Assembly: GCF_000004195.4 (NCBI RefSeq)
Contig: NC_030678.2
Location: forward strand, 79,644,904-79,708,903
Reading direction: 5' to 3'
DNA: 64,000 bases
Origin: Xenopus tropicalis
Lineage: Eukaryota > Chordata > Amphibia > Anura > Pipidae
The position numbers and the translations under genes were made by a program. Below the pieces are notes generated by a model that had not been told where the DNA came from, made no database searches, and saw only the letters and a program-made list of their open reading frames with translations. Shown here piece after piece: positions 12,076 to 23,420 of the stretch. Within the stretch, counting starts at the first letter, position 1, and every line of letters begins with the position of its first letter.

Positions 12076-14153
12076 TATATCTTGATCTCAACAGAAATAC
12101 TTGCATATGCATATTTGGCAGCACAAAACAACAGTTATGGTAATGGAGAACAGTTAAGTATTGGCAGGGAAAAAAAATAAAAACTCTCTATTACTATAAA
12201 TGAATACTCCTATTAATAGGCATACACTATTGCTAAAATCAGTTAATGTGACCACATTGTTGCAAGAGGCATATGGGTTTATTATGAAAACCAATGTATA
12301 CATCAATTTCATAAAAATAAAATATTGAACCAATTTTATCTGCTGATGTAACTAAAGGCAATTTTCTATTTAGTTTTCTGTTAGAGATCGTAGGTATTAA
12401 AATATGAAAAAATATTCATGGGACTAATCTGCTGGATAGATGATTGTTTAAATACAGACAAAATGATTGCTTTTGTCACCAATATATAAGGTACTGTTTT
12501 ATTGTTACAGAGAAAAAATAATCATTTAAAAAAATAAAATTAATGAGAATTATTTGCTTAAATAGGACTCTGTGGGAGATGGCCTTCCCATTTTCCAGAG
12601 CTTTCTGGAAAATGGGTTTCTGGATAATAGATACTATACTTGTATCAATATTCTAATCAAATTAAAAGATGCCGATTAAAGATTGAAGACTAAAACCTAA
12701 GTTGCAAAATGCCACATTTTGTGTTTGCCTTATTAGAAATAGATGGTTCAGAAGGAATTGTGTAGAAGTCCCATTTACATTTGCTACACTGATACGGTTA
12801 TATGTGAACTGTATAAGATGTATGGTGTGTGACCATTGACTCACAAAGACGTATCTTTTTCATATGTCAGTTAAAAGCCTGGCTTGCAACCTCATGCCAT
12901 TCCCTGTGACTGACTGTTTATTTTGAGTACCTACAGACATACTGATGTCAGTAAGTACCTTACTTATGTAAGGTATATGTACAAAAGCAAAAGCCTCCTT
13001 TCTAAGTAAAACATTTGATCATGAAATTATCAACAAGGGCGTAGAAACAGAATACATATTTTTATTTCACACTGTAATTGTTTTTGGAGGTGATTTACCC
13101 TGAGCAGCACTCGCTTGTCTTGTATGGAATGATAAGGTGCTAATATCTATTGCTGGCCTATGAGCAACACTTGACATCCACCAAGTAAAGTCACAGTCTG
13201 TACCACATTAATTGGCAAAACAACTAATTGCAATAAGTCGTTCAGTGATGTTTGGAGTTATGTAACAGGACCTGTCCCCAGTGGCCAAACACTGATCAAA
13301 TAACAAAGAGCAGCTATCTACTGACCAGTGGCAACTACATTATATAGTGCCACACTATAGTGTAGTTAGATTTAGACTGTTAGAATTCCTGGTATCTGTT
13401 ATTCCCATAAAAAAATTCAGTCCCTTGATTATGATTCAAACATCTACACAAAAAGGTTATAAATCTTATATATACATTGGCAAATTTAATATGTGCTGAT
13501 AAATATTTCTTTTTATTTTGTATAGCACTCTGTTCTTGAGTTTTCCTTGTAGAAGAAATAAAAGAAAAAAAACCCTCTAAATTAAATAGGAAATCTAAAG
13601 GTATTAATGTCAACAAGTCTGAAATCACTGAAGTGAAATTTGTTACATTGCTCCTTATTTATGCCATCTGCTAGGAAAAAAGGTACAAAGTGACATTTTA
13701 GCAGGGGTTGTGTTACATAAGATTGTGTAGCTTTGATGCAAATGTGTATATTACATATATTGATGAGGTCTATTCATAAAGTTATGAAGGATGAATTTTG
13801 AGTTTAAAGGTTAAGCCCCTTCAAAGCTGGGCCAAGGCAAGTGTAGCAATCTTCCAACCACACCATTGTCCCCAGTGTTCAGCAGATAGTGGGACCACGG
13901 AACAGCTGACATGGAAATGGTAAAAAGAAACAAGGAGATGGTCTAATGAAGAGCTTCTTAGATATTGTGCTGCTGTGCATATTGTGTTCCATATCTTCTG
14001 GAATTGGGCCCCCTTACTAAATTGGTTGCATATGCAGTAGAGGCACATGCTTAGGGGTTGTATTTAAGACCAGTATCATACATAGAGATTGAACTTGCTA
14101 CTTTTATCATGCGATATCATGCTTCAGGGAAACTATGTGTTATAAAAGTCTAA
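12076..14153. other. Intergenic with a decayed MITE
   Basis: Apart from the MITE fragment at 12486-12644, nothing is recognised. The open frames of 60-82 codons look like chance. Confidence 0.45.
12486..12644 (+). mobile_element. TACAGGTATGGGA-end MITE, fragment (right half)
   Basis: Homologous to the right half of the family from AAGGTACTGTTTTATTG through GTGGGAGATGGCC to the end GATACTATACTTGTA. The left half is missing. Confidence 0.65.
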
Positions 14154-14485
14154 TACAGGTATAGGACCCATTATCCAGAATGCTCGGGACCAAGGGTATT
14201 CCGGATAAGGGGTCTTTCTGTAATTTGGATCTCCATACCATAAGTCTACTAAAAAATCAATAAAACATTAATTAACCCCAAAAGAATTGTTTTGCATCCA
14301 AAAAGGATTAATTATATCTTAGTTGGGATTAATTACAAGATACTGTTTTATTACTACAGAGAAAAAGAAAATCAATTTTAAAATTCTGAATTATTTGATT
14401 AAAATGGAGTCTATGGGAGACGGGCTTTCCGTAATTCGGAGCTTTCTGGATAACGGGTTTCCGGATAAGGGGTCCGATACCTGTA
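14154..14485 (+). mobile_element. TACAGGTATGGGA-end MITE, full length
   Basis: 332 bp, and one of the best preserved copies. The ends TACAGGTATAGGACCC and GGGGTCCGATACCTGTA are both intact. Sub-terminal inverted repeats TTATCCAGAATGCTCGGG and AGCTTTCTGGATAACGGG are visible. Confidence 0.8.
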
Positions 14486-15127
14486 CACTGTATAAACCCC
14501 CTTTTTTTTTAGAAAAAAAATAGCATCTGTTTGGCATTGGAGATGTGTAAAAATGTATTGGGTCTCAAACATACCCATTACTTAATCCTACAAATAGAAC
14601 CAGATTCACACTGATACAAGCATAAAACACATACACAAAACAGCAACAAAAAAGCCTAATAAGCTTCGCAAGATACATGTCCAACTATGTATTTACCTTG
14701 CAGACAGCCCATGTGAGGATCCCTTAGAATATTAGAATTCCTCTTTTACTATGGTATGTTCCACACAGTCTCCCCAAGCCACTTTAGTTTTAGTGTTGAA
14801 CTCACAGTTTACACCCAATCAACATGAATCAACTCCATCTAATCCTCTGTGTCTGCGATCTTCAGTCATGTCCACTACAAGGTAAAAAATGTGCATGGTG
14901 TTTACATATTAAAAAAAAAATAGATAGATAAAGCAGATTTTTCCCACTTGTTACTGTCTGAAGTCATATTCTTATTAGCATTTGCACACAATCAGTGTGG
15001 GCCTTTGCCTCAGTGGGAAACCTTTATAACAGTAATGATCCTGCTAGTGATACTCGGTAACTGTAACTGGGAAGATTACAAAACATCTAAGCATTATTAT
15101 ACATAGGGATCTTTATAGGAAAAAAAA

Positions 15128-15128
<1 letters not shown>

Positions 15129-15158
<30 letters not shown>
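15129..15158. repeat. (TA)n microsatellite
   Basis: A short TA dinucleotide tract following a run of A. Confidence 0.85.
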
Positions 15159-16907
15159 TGTACCACCATTCTGAATATATACCTTATTAGGACCACCAGT
15201 TTGCAGGAACTTTCAGTTTAATAAACGGCAGTTCTGCCTGATGAAATCCTGGGTAGGAATATATATATGTAAGCACTATTATAGCACAGCATGTATTGCT
15301 GAAAAGAGAATGTAGATTTCTGCTAAATAAAGTACTTGTTTAGCACTGAACTAATTATCTGCTTCTCAGAGCTTAGCTTTTTTTTGAAGGTATCAGATAA
15401 GGATATTGAATCAGGATAAAAGTCAAAAGATAGTCTAGGAACACAGAGTAGTAGAATCATGCTGTTACAGAACAGTATTCCATTCTGCAGTTACTAGTAT
15501 CAGGTATTAAGTGAATTGCTGGGACTTTATTTTTATTCCTTCATGTTTAAAAGGCCTATTGGCTTGCTGTGTTATTCCATAATTTCTACTATCTAAAGAG
15601 AGATAAACAGCACATATACAATATTGTGCAAAGACATTCTACTGTAGGCCCACAGAGATTCTGCTGAGGTCTTCAATTAGCAGCACCTCGTAAACCACAA
15701 CAGTCATCAGCTGATAGACCCCCCCATTAGCTTGAGACAGACTTTTAACGAATATACACAGTAACAATAAAAGCTATGAGTAAAGCACCATAGGAACAGA
15801 ATTTAGGACTACTAATCTTTAACTAAAGCATAGCTAGGCAAAGTAATGCATCTCTGATTATTATTTGGTTTCACAATTAAATAGGGCTATCCTTTAAATA
15901 AGGGCACTTTGGCTTAAAGTCCAACGCTTTACTGGTTATACACACCAGCATCAGTATAACTATTCATTTATTTACTAAAAATTACCCCTACAAATGAACC
16001 TCTTTTCCATAGTGTTTTTCAAGAAAACTAGACAACATTTTTCTTTAAAGAGTAACTGTAACCATTTGAATTAGTTGTATTAATATGTAAGCGTCCTGGT
16101 TTCAACTAATATACTACAATAATGTAGGAAATGAACTATGTTATATCGTATGTACATTGGCAGATAGATAATATTGTTGGAATGCACAGCTGAAAATGCC
16201 TCTATTTGTAATTCATAGGGATGACCAAAAATGCCTCTTATATGCCAAACCTATAAGATAAAAGCCAAACTGCTTCAGCAAGAAATAAATCCAACGAAAT
16301 ATTTTCTTATTATGCTAAGGCCTTAAAATATATCAGATAGACAGGTATGTTACTAACAAGCTATGGTTATTCTGGTCATCTGGTTGATGTTAAGGGATAC
16401 TCAAGGGTCTGGAATATGTACTGTGGTATTATCTTTGCTTTCTAAAATATCACATCAGATTAACACTAATTTAATAAAAAAACAAAGTGATTAGAAAATG
16501 ACACATAACTTGCTTGCAGGGGTATATCTACATTTCAGTATGGTTTCTTTAAATTATTATTACATTTCTGATGAATATAGCAGCTTTGGAGTATATTAAA
16601 TAACAAAGATAGACCCTTACAGCAATACTTAGTCTATGCACCAAAAGTATCCTTTTTTTTTGAGCCTGAGGAAGGATTGCTCTAAGCTATGTGAGAAGAG
16701 TCATTAGCAAATAACCAAATTATATGTACCAAAGATGGATTTCATATCATATCTTCCCCTTGGCTAATCCTACCCATCTGCTTTCTAAATAATGAAGTTC
16801 TGTTAATTGTTCATTTCTGTAGTCTCAGGGCACTTTAAGATGATATAAAATGCATTTTACAGTATTGATAGGACAAGATCTGTGAATTTATACATATACT
16901 GTATATA

Positions 16908-16947
16908 ATATATATACACACACGCGTGCGCACACACGCATACACAA
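16908..16947. repeat. Alternating purine-pyrimidine tract (TA/CA/CG)
   Basis: TATATACACACACGCGTG is followed by CGCACACACGCATACACA. Strict purine-pyrimidine alternation with CG steps could adopt Z-DNA. Confidence 0.75.
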
Positions 16948-18097
16948 ACAGATACATATGTTTATATCATTAAACTCTGACACCTCCAAAACCAAATATA
17001 TAAACAACACTGAATATCCTTATTTCATTATGCAAACCACCCAACATGTTGGAAATACATAGGGTTCCTTATAATATTATTATAAATAATATTTGAAATG
17101 CTTGATAAAAATATGTGCAGCTTTGAAAGGTAATTTGTGCAAATATGATTGAAAAAACACTATACAGTGGGACAGAGACGAACCTTGCTTTTATACCACT
17201 TAGATCTATCTGTTTAGATCTTTAGCTTGATCTGTATATGTATATATCTATGTATCATCTATGTATCTGTCTATCTCTACTGTTACTTTTTCTATATGTC
17301 CTTAGCTATATCTGTGTATGTATCTCTTTAGCACCTGTAGCTGAATTTTTAGAATACCCAGCATGTGCACATGCATATACAGTATATCTATCTATTTATT
17401 TATCTGTGAAATTAGTCCAACCAGTAATATAGAGTAATATAGCACAAAATGTCAACTGGATTTAAGAGCTGGTATCAGGTCAAGGGGCTAGAAACAAGGC
17501 AGGATGAAAAGCACACTCCAAAGTTGTCATAATATACCATATAATACCTTAACATATAACATAATTTATATGATATAATTAAAAGAGCTTAATCAAGGCC
17601 TTAGCACTTCCAAAGCATGGTTCTAATGTAAACTTTTGTCAAGTTTCAAGGCTGATCACACTGTTCACGCCAAGAGTTTCCTATCCTTCACATATACATC
17701 TGCACTCATTTCTATCCATTCAAACACAAAAACGTTGGTTACCAGATACACTCCTCTGCACGCTGAAATGTGTTTCTTTGTTTGCCTACTGCCCATACAT
17801 GTGCATAATCACAGAACGTGTCATCAGGCAACAAAAGACACACGCGCAAAAAAAAGGAGAGAGTTGTGCCTCAATGTTATCACATATGTGCAACCCCCAC
17901 TTACAGAAATCTAAGTTCCCTGTGCAGTTCAACTGCATGATAAATAAAGGATTTATTATTAAGATAAACATTTAATCCTTTTGTAAGAGTAGAAAGAAAA
18001 TCTATGAAGATAAGATGAAAAAAAAAGGTAAAAACAACACAGATACATACCAGTTTCATTCTGTACTCCTAAAAATATGTACTGTTCCACTGCATTT

Positions 18098-18366
18098 TAC
18101 AGGTGTGAGATCTATTATACGGTATGCTTGAAACCTAGGGATTTCTAGAAAAGGGCACTTTAGCACTGATAAAAAAAAATCCTTTGGTTTATTTTGCAAT
18201 CAATATGCATTTATTGTAGTGTAGAAAATATCAAGTACAGAGTACTGACTTTATATTTTAAAGAAAAACAATTCAGTTAAAATTAAGATTTTTTTTTAAC
18301 AGGAACTATGGAGAAATGACATTGCTATATTTTGAAGCTTTCTGAATAACAGATCCCATACTTGTA
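18098..18366 (+). mobile_element. TACAGGTATGGGA-end MITE, diverged copy
   Basis: The ends are TACAGGTGTGAGATC and AGATCCCATACTTGTA. The interior is shorter and more diverged than in other copies, but TTTGCAATCAATATG and ATGGAGAAATGAC remain recognisable. Confidence 0.65.
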
Positions 18367-19634
18367 GTATAAAAGAATAATACACAGGCATAATAGTTTA
18401 ATTATGATTTGCAGGCAACTCTGACAAGAGAAAGGGTTCTAATGAACTTCTTAAGTTGTGCATTAACTTTTAAAGAGCCTGACAGCTATTGCTGTGCTTT
18501 ATAAGCCCTATAGCTAAAGAAATCTCAGTCTTTTGGAATACTTTGGAATGATTACCTCATTAATTTATTGGGATGCTCTATGACAAACCCATATTCTGAA
18601 ACATGCCTGAAGCTAACTACTCATCAATGAATGCCGAAAGAAACTAAAAAAAGGAGAAATTGAAATGTTTCTTTGCCAATAAAAAAAAAATAAAACAGGA
18701 AACAGCTTATGCCAAGTGTTATAAGGGGCACACAATATGGCTTCTACTTCCCCTGCCAACACTGCTGTCAAAGTCTAAAAAAAATTGAACTGGTTGTAGA
18801 TTTAAGCAGAAATCCTTAATAAAATGTCCTTCAGCCTTTGCTTTTTTTTTTTTTTGTCTTTGTAAAACCTGACCCACTTAACTCACCCCAAAAAGGCCAG
18901 CACAAGGCACAGCTATCATAACTTCCAACTAACCATAAATATTGGTTTTCTGTCTGCAGTGGATAAACAATGTACTATAAATCTGATTTATACAACACAG
19001 ATAATTTCCACTGCTTTGGTGCAGATTAGATTTTAGCTACTACTGTTAAGTGTGTGTTGCATTTCTCACAAAAATAACAAAATATATATATGTTACAGGC
19101 AGTCATTTGCAAAATGCATCGCTACAATATAGCTTTACTTGTACCTGAAACTTAAAGATTCTCTCTATGAAATTCATCCCACCGATCAACACACATACCA
19201 TAAGAAAACTAGACATGCCACTGCATTTCTCTTTCTAAAACAGAAAATAATGACCTTGTTTTAAACTATGCTCTCTGTACTCTCAAAATCATGAAAGCAG
19301 AGACTTTGTAAATGTTAGACCATCAGATTTGCAGTTCTGCATTTTGCTTGTAAATGAAGGAATTTAAAAAAATATGGAGCAAAATACATTTTGGATAAGG
19401 TACTTCAACAAAAAAAACACTTGCAAACACTTATTTTGACTGAAAGTGAAGGCAATCCAATAGCAAAATGTTACTGTGAAAAGTATACAGTTGATTTTTG
19501 CTAAATTGCAACACCGAATTAAACCTCTTTTAATCCTGTTATATTTAAATAAAGTGATAAACTGGATCTATATGTTGCAGCACGTTCAGATTTTTACAAA
19601 TCTTTAAATAAAGAACACTACAGACATAGAGAAC
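18367..19634. other. Sequence just downstream of the probable pou3f1 transcript end
   Basis: AT-rich with several A runs and no repeat boundary or gene. It could be part of a longer 3' UTR if polyadenylation uses a more distal site. Confidence 0.4.
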
Positions 19635-19650
19635 TCTTATTTTCAGTCTT

Positions 19651-19656
19651 TTTATT
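19651..19656 (-). terminator. pou3f1: Polyadenylation signal AATAAA (probable main pou3f1 site)
   Basis: TTTATT on plus is AATAAA on the gene's strand. A GT-rich stretch follows 20-35 bases further along the transcript strand (TGTCTGTAGTGTTCTTT), as expected of a downstream element. Cleavage would fall at about 19630-19640. Confidence 0.5.
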
Positions 19657-20514
19657 AGATCACTATGTAAGGTCAAATTGAAAAAAAAAAAGATTTATGG
19701 ACTTTGTTTTCTTAAACACACCGTCGGCAAGAAGGTATGCAAGGAAATAATATTCACAAAGGAAAAAAATGGAAAGATAAAAGCTTGATATTCTACCATT
19801 ATATACATATGAAAATACTGAGGTTTGCAAGTATTCGGCAATCAAGAGTTGACAAATCAGCTGAGGACCAAAAGAAAAGTTATTTTTGGGAGGGGGGGGG
19901 ACAATAGAGAGAAGGGCATTTTACAGAGAGAATTTAAAACTATTTTAATTAAGTTTTTTTTATAGCACTATTTATACCAGGGCCGCAAACTGATTTACAC
20001 AAATACATTTAAGTTGATTTTAAATAGCATAAACACATTCTCATTTGGCATTTTAAATTAAAAATCCACATCTCGTCTACCTTAAATATTTATACGTATT
20101 TATAAAAGAAAAAAAAAAAAGAGAGAAGACATGAGGCTTTTTTTAAAAGGGCTTCCTTTTTATGTAAGTAATACCATATTACTTTAACATAAATATAAAA
20201 AGTAAAATTGCAAAATCTATATTTGTAAAAGTTACAAACAGAATTCACCAAACCAAAAAAAATATATATATTGCAAAGTAATTTACAGAGCCAAACTTGA
20301 AAACAAAAACTGACAAAATAAATAGTAGGGGGGGGGTCAAGTTTATATGGAAATAATATTAAAATATCCTCTTCAAATTAGTAAATGTACAAAAGTGTGT
20401 AGAATGAAAAAAAAAACCAGAAACAAACAAAAACATCATCACACAAATTTCAAAAACGTACATATGTATACATATAACACATATTTACAATTCAGTTAAA
20501 AATCTTCTTTAGAG

Positions 20515-20520
20515 TTTATT
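20515..20520 (-). terminator. pou3f1: Alternative polyadenylation signal AATAAA
   Basis: AATAAA on the minus strand about 970 bases past the stop codon. The downstream sequence is less GT-rich than at the distal site. It would give a short 3' UTR. Confidence 0.3.
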
Positions 20521-21491
20521 TGCTTTATAATGGAATATGTCTGTTTTTTGTGTTTGTTGGTTTTCTATATCTTCCCCCTCTTTTTTGTACACAAACTATT
20601 TTCAGAAGCCTTTGGAGATTTGTGAGCTGTTTGTTGGGTTTATTCTTTTGGGCACAAATATAAAATGCCATGCTAAAGAACTTAAACATGTGGCATGTGA
20701 TTTTTTTTTTGTTAGGAGCAGCAAGTAAATGAAAATGGGTACAAAATAGCATTAACAATTGATATTGTAAAATTACTTCATTGCAGATCCCATTGTAAAG
20801 AATTGTGTGGCAGGAAAGTCAGAGAAATGCTAGTGCAGCATGAACTTTCTCAGGCAATGATTTGCCCCTGACAAGAGAAAGAATCATAAATTCATGACAA
20901 AAAGGAAAAAAATAAAATAAAACAAGAACCTTTGGATATGTTATCTTTTAGATAAAACAAAGATGAGTGATTTAATCATTTTTGAATCCCAAATAAATAT
21001 ATACTTTTTCGTGTTTTAAACAGCAGGGGTATCTAAAAACCCCTTTCCAAGCCAAAGATATGCCCTTTTACAGAACTTTAGGGGTTAACTGACTATTTAA
21101 TAAATAACACACATATATCCATTCAAAGCTACCAAAGTCTTTGTGAGAATGAGAATTTACATTTACAATAATAAAAAATATTCACAGTTCATAGAATTTT
21201 GAACTTATCCCTCGGATTTCTGGTTAATAAATGGCACCCACCCCTTTTTTCCTTTTACCTTCAAGAAGGAACAAGAACACTAGATGAGCGGAGTTGTACC
21301 AAACAGAATTGGGAAAGGTTTTTTTTTTGTTTGTTTGCTTTTATTGTGGTTTGCGTGTCTTATATTTGTCTTCTGGCAAGAGATTTTCCAGTCTTTTCCT
21401 AAGGGTCCTGTAACTATATTCTTTTGTAAAATCCAAAAGTACTTACTTCATCCCACCCCCTCACAATTCCCCTCTTTTATATATTTCTTAG

Positions 21492-22619
21492 TCATTGTAC
21501 TGAGGTCTGCAGTGTGTGATGGAGTGGAGGGGTCTCTGCTTGTGAATACACATCCTCCATGGGGGGGTGAGGGACCCCTGCTGGGGTCATCCTTTTCTCT
21601 TTCTGCCTTCTGTTGCAAAACCAAACTCTCACCACCTCCTTCTCCAATTGGAGACTGTCTGCCAGGGATGTGATCTCATGAGCTGAGGGCTTGGGGCACT
21701 TTAAGAAATGGTTCTCCAATGCCCCCTTCACCCCAACTTCAATGGAGGTCCTCTTCTTTCTTTTCCTGCCCTGGGCTGCGATCTTGTCCAGGTTAGTGGG
21801 GCTCCCCGTTGTGGAATCTGTCTCCTCCAACCACTTGTTCAGTAGGGGCTTCAGTTTGCACATGTTCTTAAAACTCAGTTGCAGCGCTTCAAACCTGCAG
21901 ATAGTAGTTTGGGAGAAGACGTTCCCATAGAGGGTGCCCAGGGCCAAGCCCACATCTGCCTGTGTGAAGCCCAGCTTGATTCTCCTCTGTTTGAACTGTT
22001 TGGCAAACTGTTCCAGGTCATCGGAGCTAGGGGCGTCTTCGTCTGAGTGGTCCTGATGGTGGCTGAGATGCTGAGGAGGGGACTCTACGTGAGTATCAAG
22101 AACTCCGGGGTCATCGTGCAAGGGGTCTCTCATGCTGTGGTGCAAAGAGGAAGCCTGGGGTCCCAGCATGCCATTCAGGTTAGTGTAAGAGGACTGCGAG
22201 TAGATAAGGGGCTGGTGGCTGTTTGAGCCGGGGGACATGGGAGGCAGGTGATGCCCCCCGCTCTGTGCCCATGCATGACTGCTGGGAGTCTGTTGATGAA
22301 CCAGGTGCGACCTGTGGTGATGGAAGCTGCTGCTCAGGTCCTCCCGGCTACTCTGCACCCCACTTTTCCCATGCTCCGCCTGTGCGCCCAGATGGGATCC
22401 GCTGCCCCAGTCGCTGGCAGGATTGGGCAGCCACTGGTGATGGGTAAGACTCATGGGATGCCCGGCGTTAGTGGCCAAGCCTTGTAAATACTCTTGGTGC
22501 ATCATCTTCTGCACCTCTCTGTAGGTGGTACCTTGGTGCATCCTGTCAGAGTCCGGATGCATGAGCGGATTGGAAGGCAAGCTGTTATTCCTCGGCAGGT
22601 ACTGAGCAGTTGCTGCCAT
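21492..22619 (-). CDS. pou3f1: POU class 3 homeobox transcription factor (Oct-6/SCIP type)
   Basis: An intronless frame of 375 residues plus TGA. It encodes a nuclear DNA-binding activator of the class III POU family, which acts in neural, epidermal and Schwann-cell differentiation in vertebrates. Order: N-terminal region opening [10 protein letters not shown] with short His and Ser runs (residues 1-199), POU-specific domain (about 200-268), short linker, then POU homeodomain (about 285-344) with the [11 protein letters not shown] arm and the [11 protein letters not shown] recognition helix carrying the POU-type cysteine. [10 protein letters not shown] before the domain, [10 protein letters not shown] in the linker, [16 protein letters not shown] and HPPM point to POU3F1 rather than POU3F2, 3F3 or 3F4. 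The start is the ATG at 22617-22619: it sits in GCCATGG, a perfect initiation context, and aligns with the mammalian start. The frame continues upstream only through a GTG (22644-22646). At 375 residues it is shorter than the human protein (451) because the Gly, Ala, His and Pro runs are missing. No intron, frameshift or broken residue was seen. Paralogue choice is from recalled family signatures. Confidence 0.95.
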   Translation of the reverse strand: MAATAQYLPRNNSLPSNPLMHPDSDRMHQGTTYREVQKMMHQEYLQGLATNAGHPMSLTHHQWLPNPASDWGSGSHLGAQAEHGKSGVQSSREDLSSSFHHHRSHLVHQQTPSSHAWAQSGGHHLPPMSPGSNSHQPLIYSQSSYTNLNGMLGPQASSLHHSMRDPLHDDPGVLDTHVESPPQHLSHHQDHSDEDAPSSDDLEQFAKQFKQRRIKLGFTQADVGLALGTLYGNVFSQTTICRFEALQLSFKNMCKLKPLLNKWLEETDSTTGSPTNLDKIAAQGRKRKKRTSIEVGVKGALENHFLKCPKPSAHEITSLADSLQLEKEVVRVWFCNRRQKEKRMTPAGVPHPPMEDVYSQAETPPLHHTLQTSVQ

Positions 22620-22728
22620 GGCTCCTACTCCTTTACTGACTGCCACTTCCCAGCTTTCTGCGCTTTAGAACCAACATCCAGCCCAGTGAAGAAACACTGC
22701 CGCCGACGGCACCGCCCCCACTTGGCGC

Positions 22729-22940
22729 ATTGGTTCCTTCCTGGATGAATGACAGCTCGCCCGCCCCCTCCTCCCGCTTCATTGGTTCCGCGCTCTCCTC
22801 TAAGTGGCTGGCGGCGCCAGATGGACTTGCTGCCGTTCGCTCTCATTGGACGCTGTCATTCATTCATGCTGTTTTGCAAACAACCACGTGGGGGAGTAAG
22901 GAGTGTGTGTTTTGCAGGTTCCACAGGAATAAATGATTGG
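22729..22940 (-). promoter_or_regulatory. pou3f1: Cluster of four CCAAT boxes (NF-Y type)
   Basis: ATTGG on plus, CCAAT in the gene's direction, at 22729-22733, 22781-22785, 22845-22849 and 22936-22940. Flanks such as GCATTGGTTC and TCATTGGTTC fit the NF-Y core. All four share one orientation and lie 110-320 bp upstream of the start codon. Some may fall within the 5' UTR depending on the true transcription start. Confidence 0.6.
22885..22890. promoter_or_regulatory. CACGTG E-box
   Basis: A palindromic CACGTG in CAACCACGTGGGGGA, a class B E-box for bHLH-zip factors. It lies next to TTTTGCAAAC and a TCATTCATTCATGC repeat, both loosely similar to POU sites. Function is inferred only. Confidence 0.4.
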
Positions 22941-23188
22941 GAATATCGCTCTCCTCTCCCCTTGTGTTCCGTGAGACTGCGCGCCGGAGCTAGACAAGTT
23001 TGGGTAGAGTTTAGCCGCCGCCGCTAATTCTACTTCATAACTGGGTTATTAGCAGTGTTCTGTGCTAATAGAATGGCACGGCCGCTATAGCGATCTTATA
23101 CCCTTGTAACAGGTTCCTTGATCGCCAAGGTGTAAGGTCGAAAAGAAGCAGAATGGACGCCGTCAGCTGACAAAGTACATCACCTAAC

Positions 23189-23223
23189 GTCCCTTGGCAA
23201 CAAGGAATGCTGGGAGCTGTAGT
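23189..23223 (-). promoter_or_regulatory. RFX-like X-box next to ZNF143/THAP11-like motif
   Basis: GTCCCTTGGCAAC (23189-23201) resembles an RFX X-box half-site pair. Immediately next to it, 23204-23223 reads on minus as ACTACAGCTCCCAGCATTCC, close to the known ZNF143/THAP11 motif ACTACAAYTCCCAGMATGC. It lies 570-600 bp upstream of the pou3f1 start codon. The second part also resembles a dispersed frog repeat seen elsewhere in the window, so it may be repeat-derived. Confidence 0.35.
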
Positions 23224-23420
23224 CTAACAGCAGCCGAAGGGCAACAGGTTGGACCCTTCGCTGAGAGGTTTTGGGGAAACTGATAACAGGGAGCAGGCCA
23301 AGTACCTCCATCTAGCAGAGTATCTGACCTGTGGCCCCCAGATGCAACACCCACCATTGCCATTGCCTGGTGGGCTCCAGCTGCTGCAGGGTTTCGAGAA
23401 TTGTAGTTCAACAACAGTTT
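23211..23420 (+). repeat. Two dispersed GGGAGTTGTAGT-type repeat segments
   Basis: TGGGAGCTGTAGTCTAACAG at 23211 and GAATTGTAGTTCAACAACAG near 23399 are similar and in the same orientation. Related pieces occur at about 27441-27475 (plus), 46745-46790 and 40885-40905 (both minus). They mark an old interspersed family with unclear ends. Confidence 0.45.

Larger units (their letters stand above)
14486..18097. other. Intergenic, simple repeats only
   Basis: AT-rich sequence with a TA tract (15129-15158), a CA/CG tract (16908-16947) and TATC/TATG-rich sequence at about 17230-17290. No gene or transposon boundary was recognised. Confidence 0.45.
19635..21491 (-). other. pou3f1: Probable pou3f1 3' untranslated region
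   Basis: About 1.86 kb from the stop codon to the probable cleavage site. It is very AT-rich on the transcript strand, with many ATTTA-type pentamers (seen as TAAAT on plus). There are two C-rich tracts on the transcript (complement of G runs at about 19893-19901 and 20329-20336). No known transposon end is present, unlike the surrounding desert, which fits transcribed and constrained sequence. The extent is inferred from the polyadenylation signal. Confidence 0.45.
22620..23110 (-). promoter_or_regulatory. pou3f1: pou3f1 5' UTR and core promoter, CpG-rich
   Basis: GC- and CpG-rich, in sharp contrast to the AT-rich desert. It contains CCGCCCC-type GC boxes at about 22712-22719 and 22761-22768, four CCAAT boxes, an E-box and CpG clusters at 22790-22840 and 22975-23030. 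No TATA box lies at a convincing distance. The only TATA-like word on the gene strand is TATAAG at 23095-23100, beside the palindrome CGCTATAGCG. The transcription start cannot be fixed from sequence. It probably lies between 22680 and 23070. Confidence 0.65.

Noticed and set aside
21284..21673. 129-codon plus-strand frame overlapping the pou3f1 3' end
   Set aside because: It is antisense to the POU gene, starts in the 3' UTR and has low-complexity composition. It is a shadow frame.
22620..22646. Extension of the pou3f1 frame upstream to a GTG codon at 22644-22646
   Set aside because: Vertebrate initiation at GTG is rare. The ATG at 22617-22619 has a perfect GCCATGG context and matches the start of orthologues.
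22223..22748. Plus-strand frames antisense to pou3f1
   Set aside because: They result from the high GC content of the N-terminal coding region. There is no domain or start context.
23095..23100. TATAAG as the pou3f1 TATA box
   Set aside because: It would place the start about 450 bp upstream of the ATG, beyond all CCAAT boxes, and no initiator supports it. Kept only as a note in the promoter entry.
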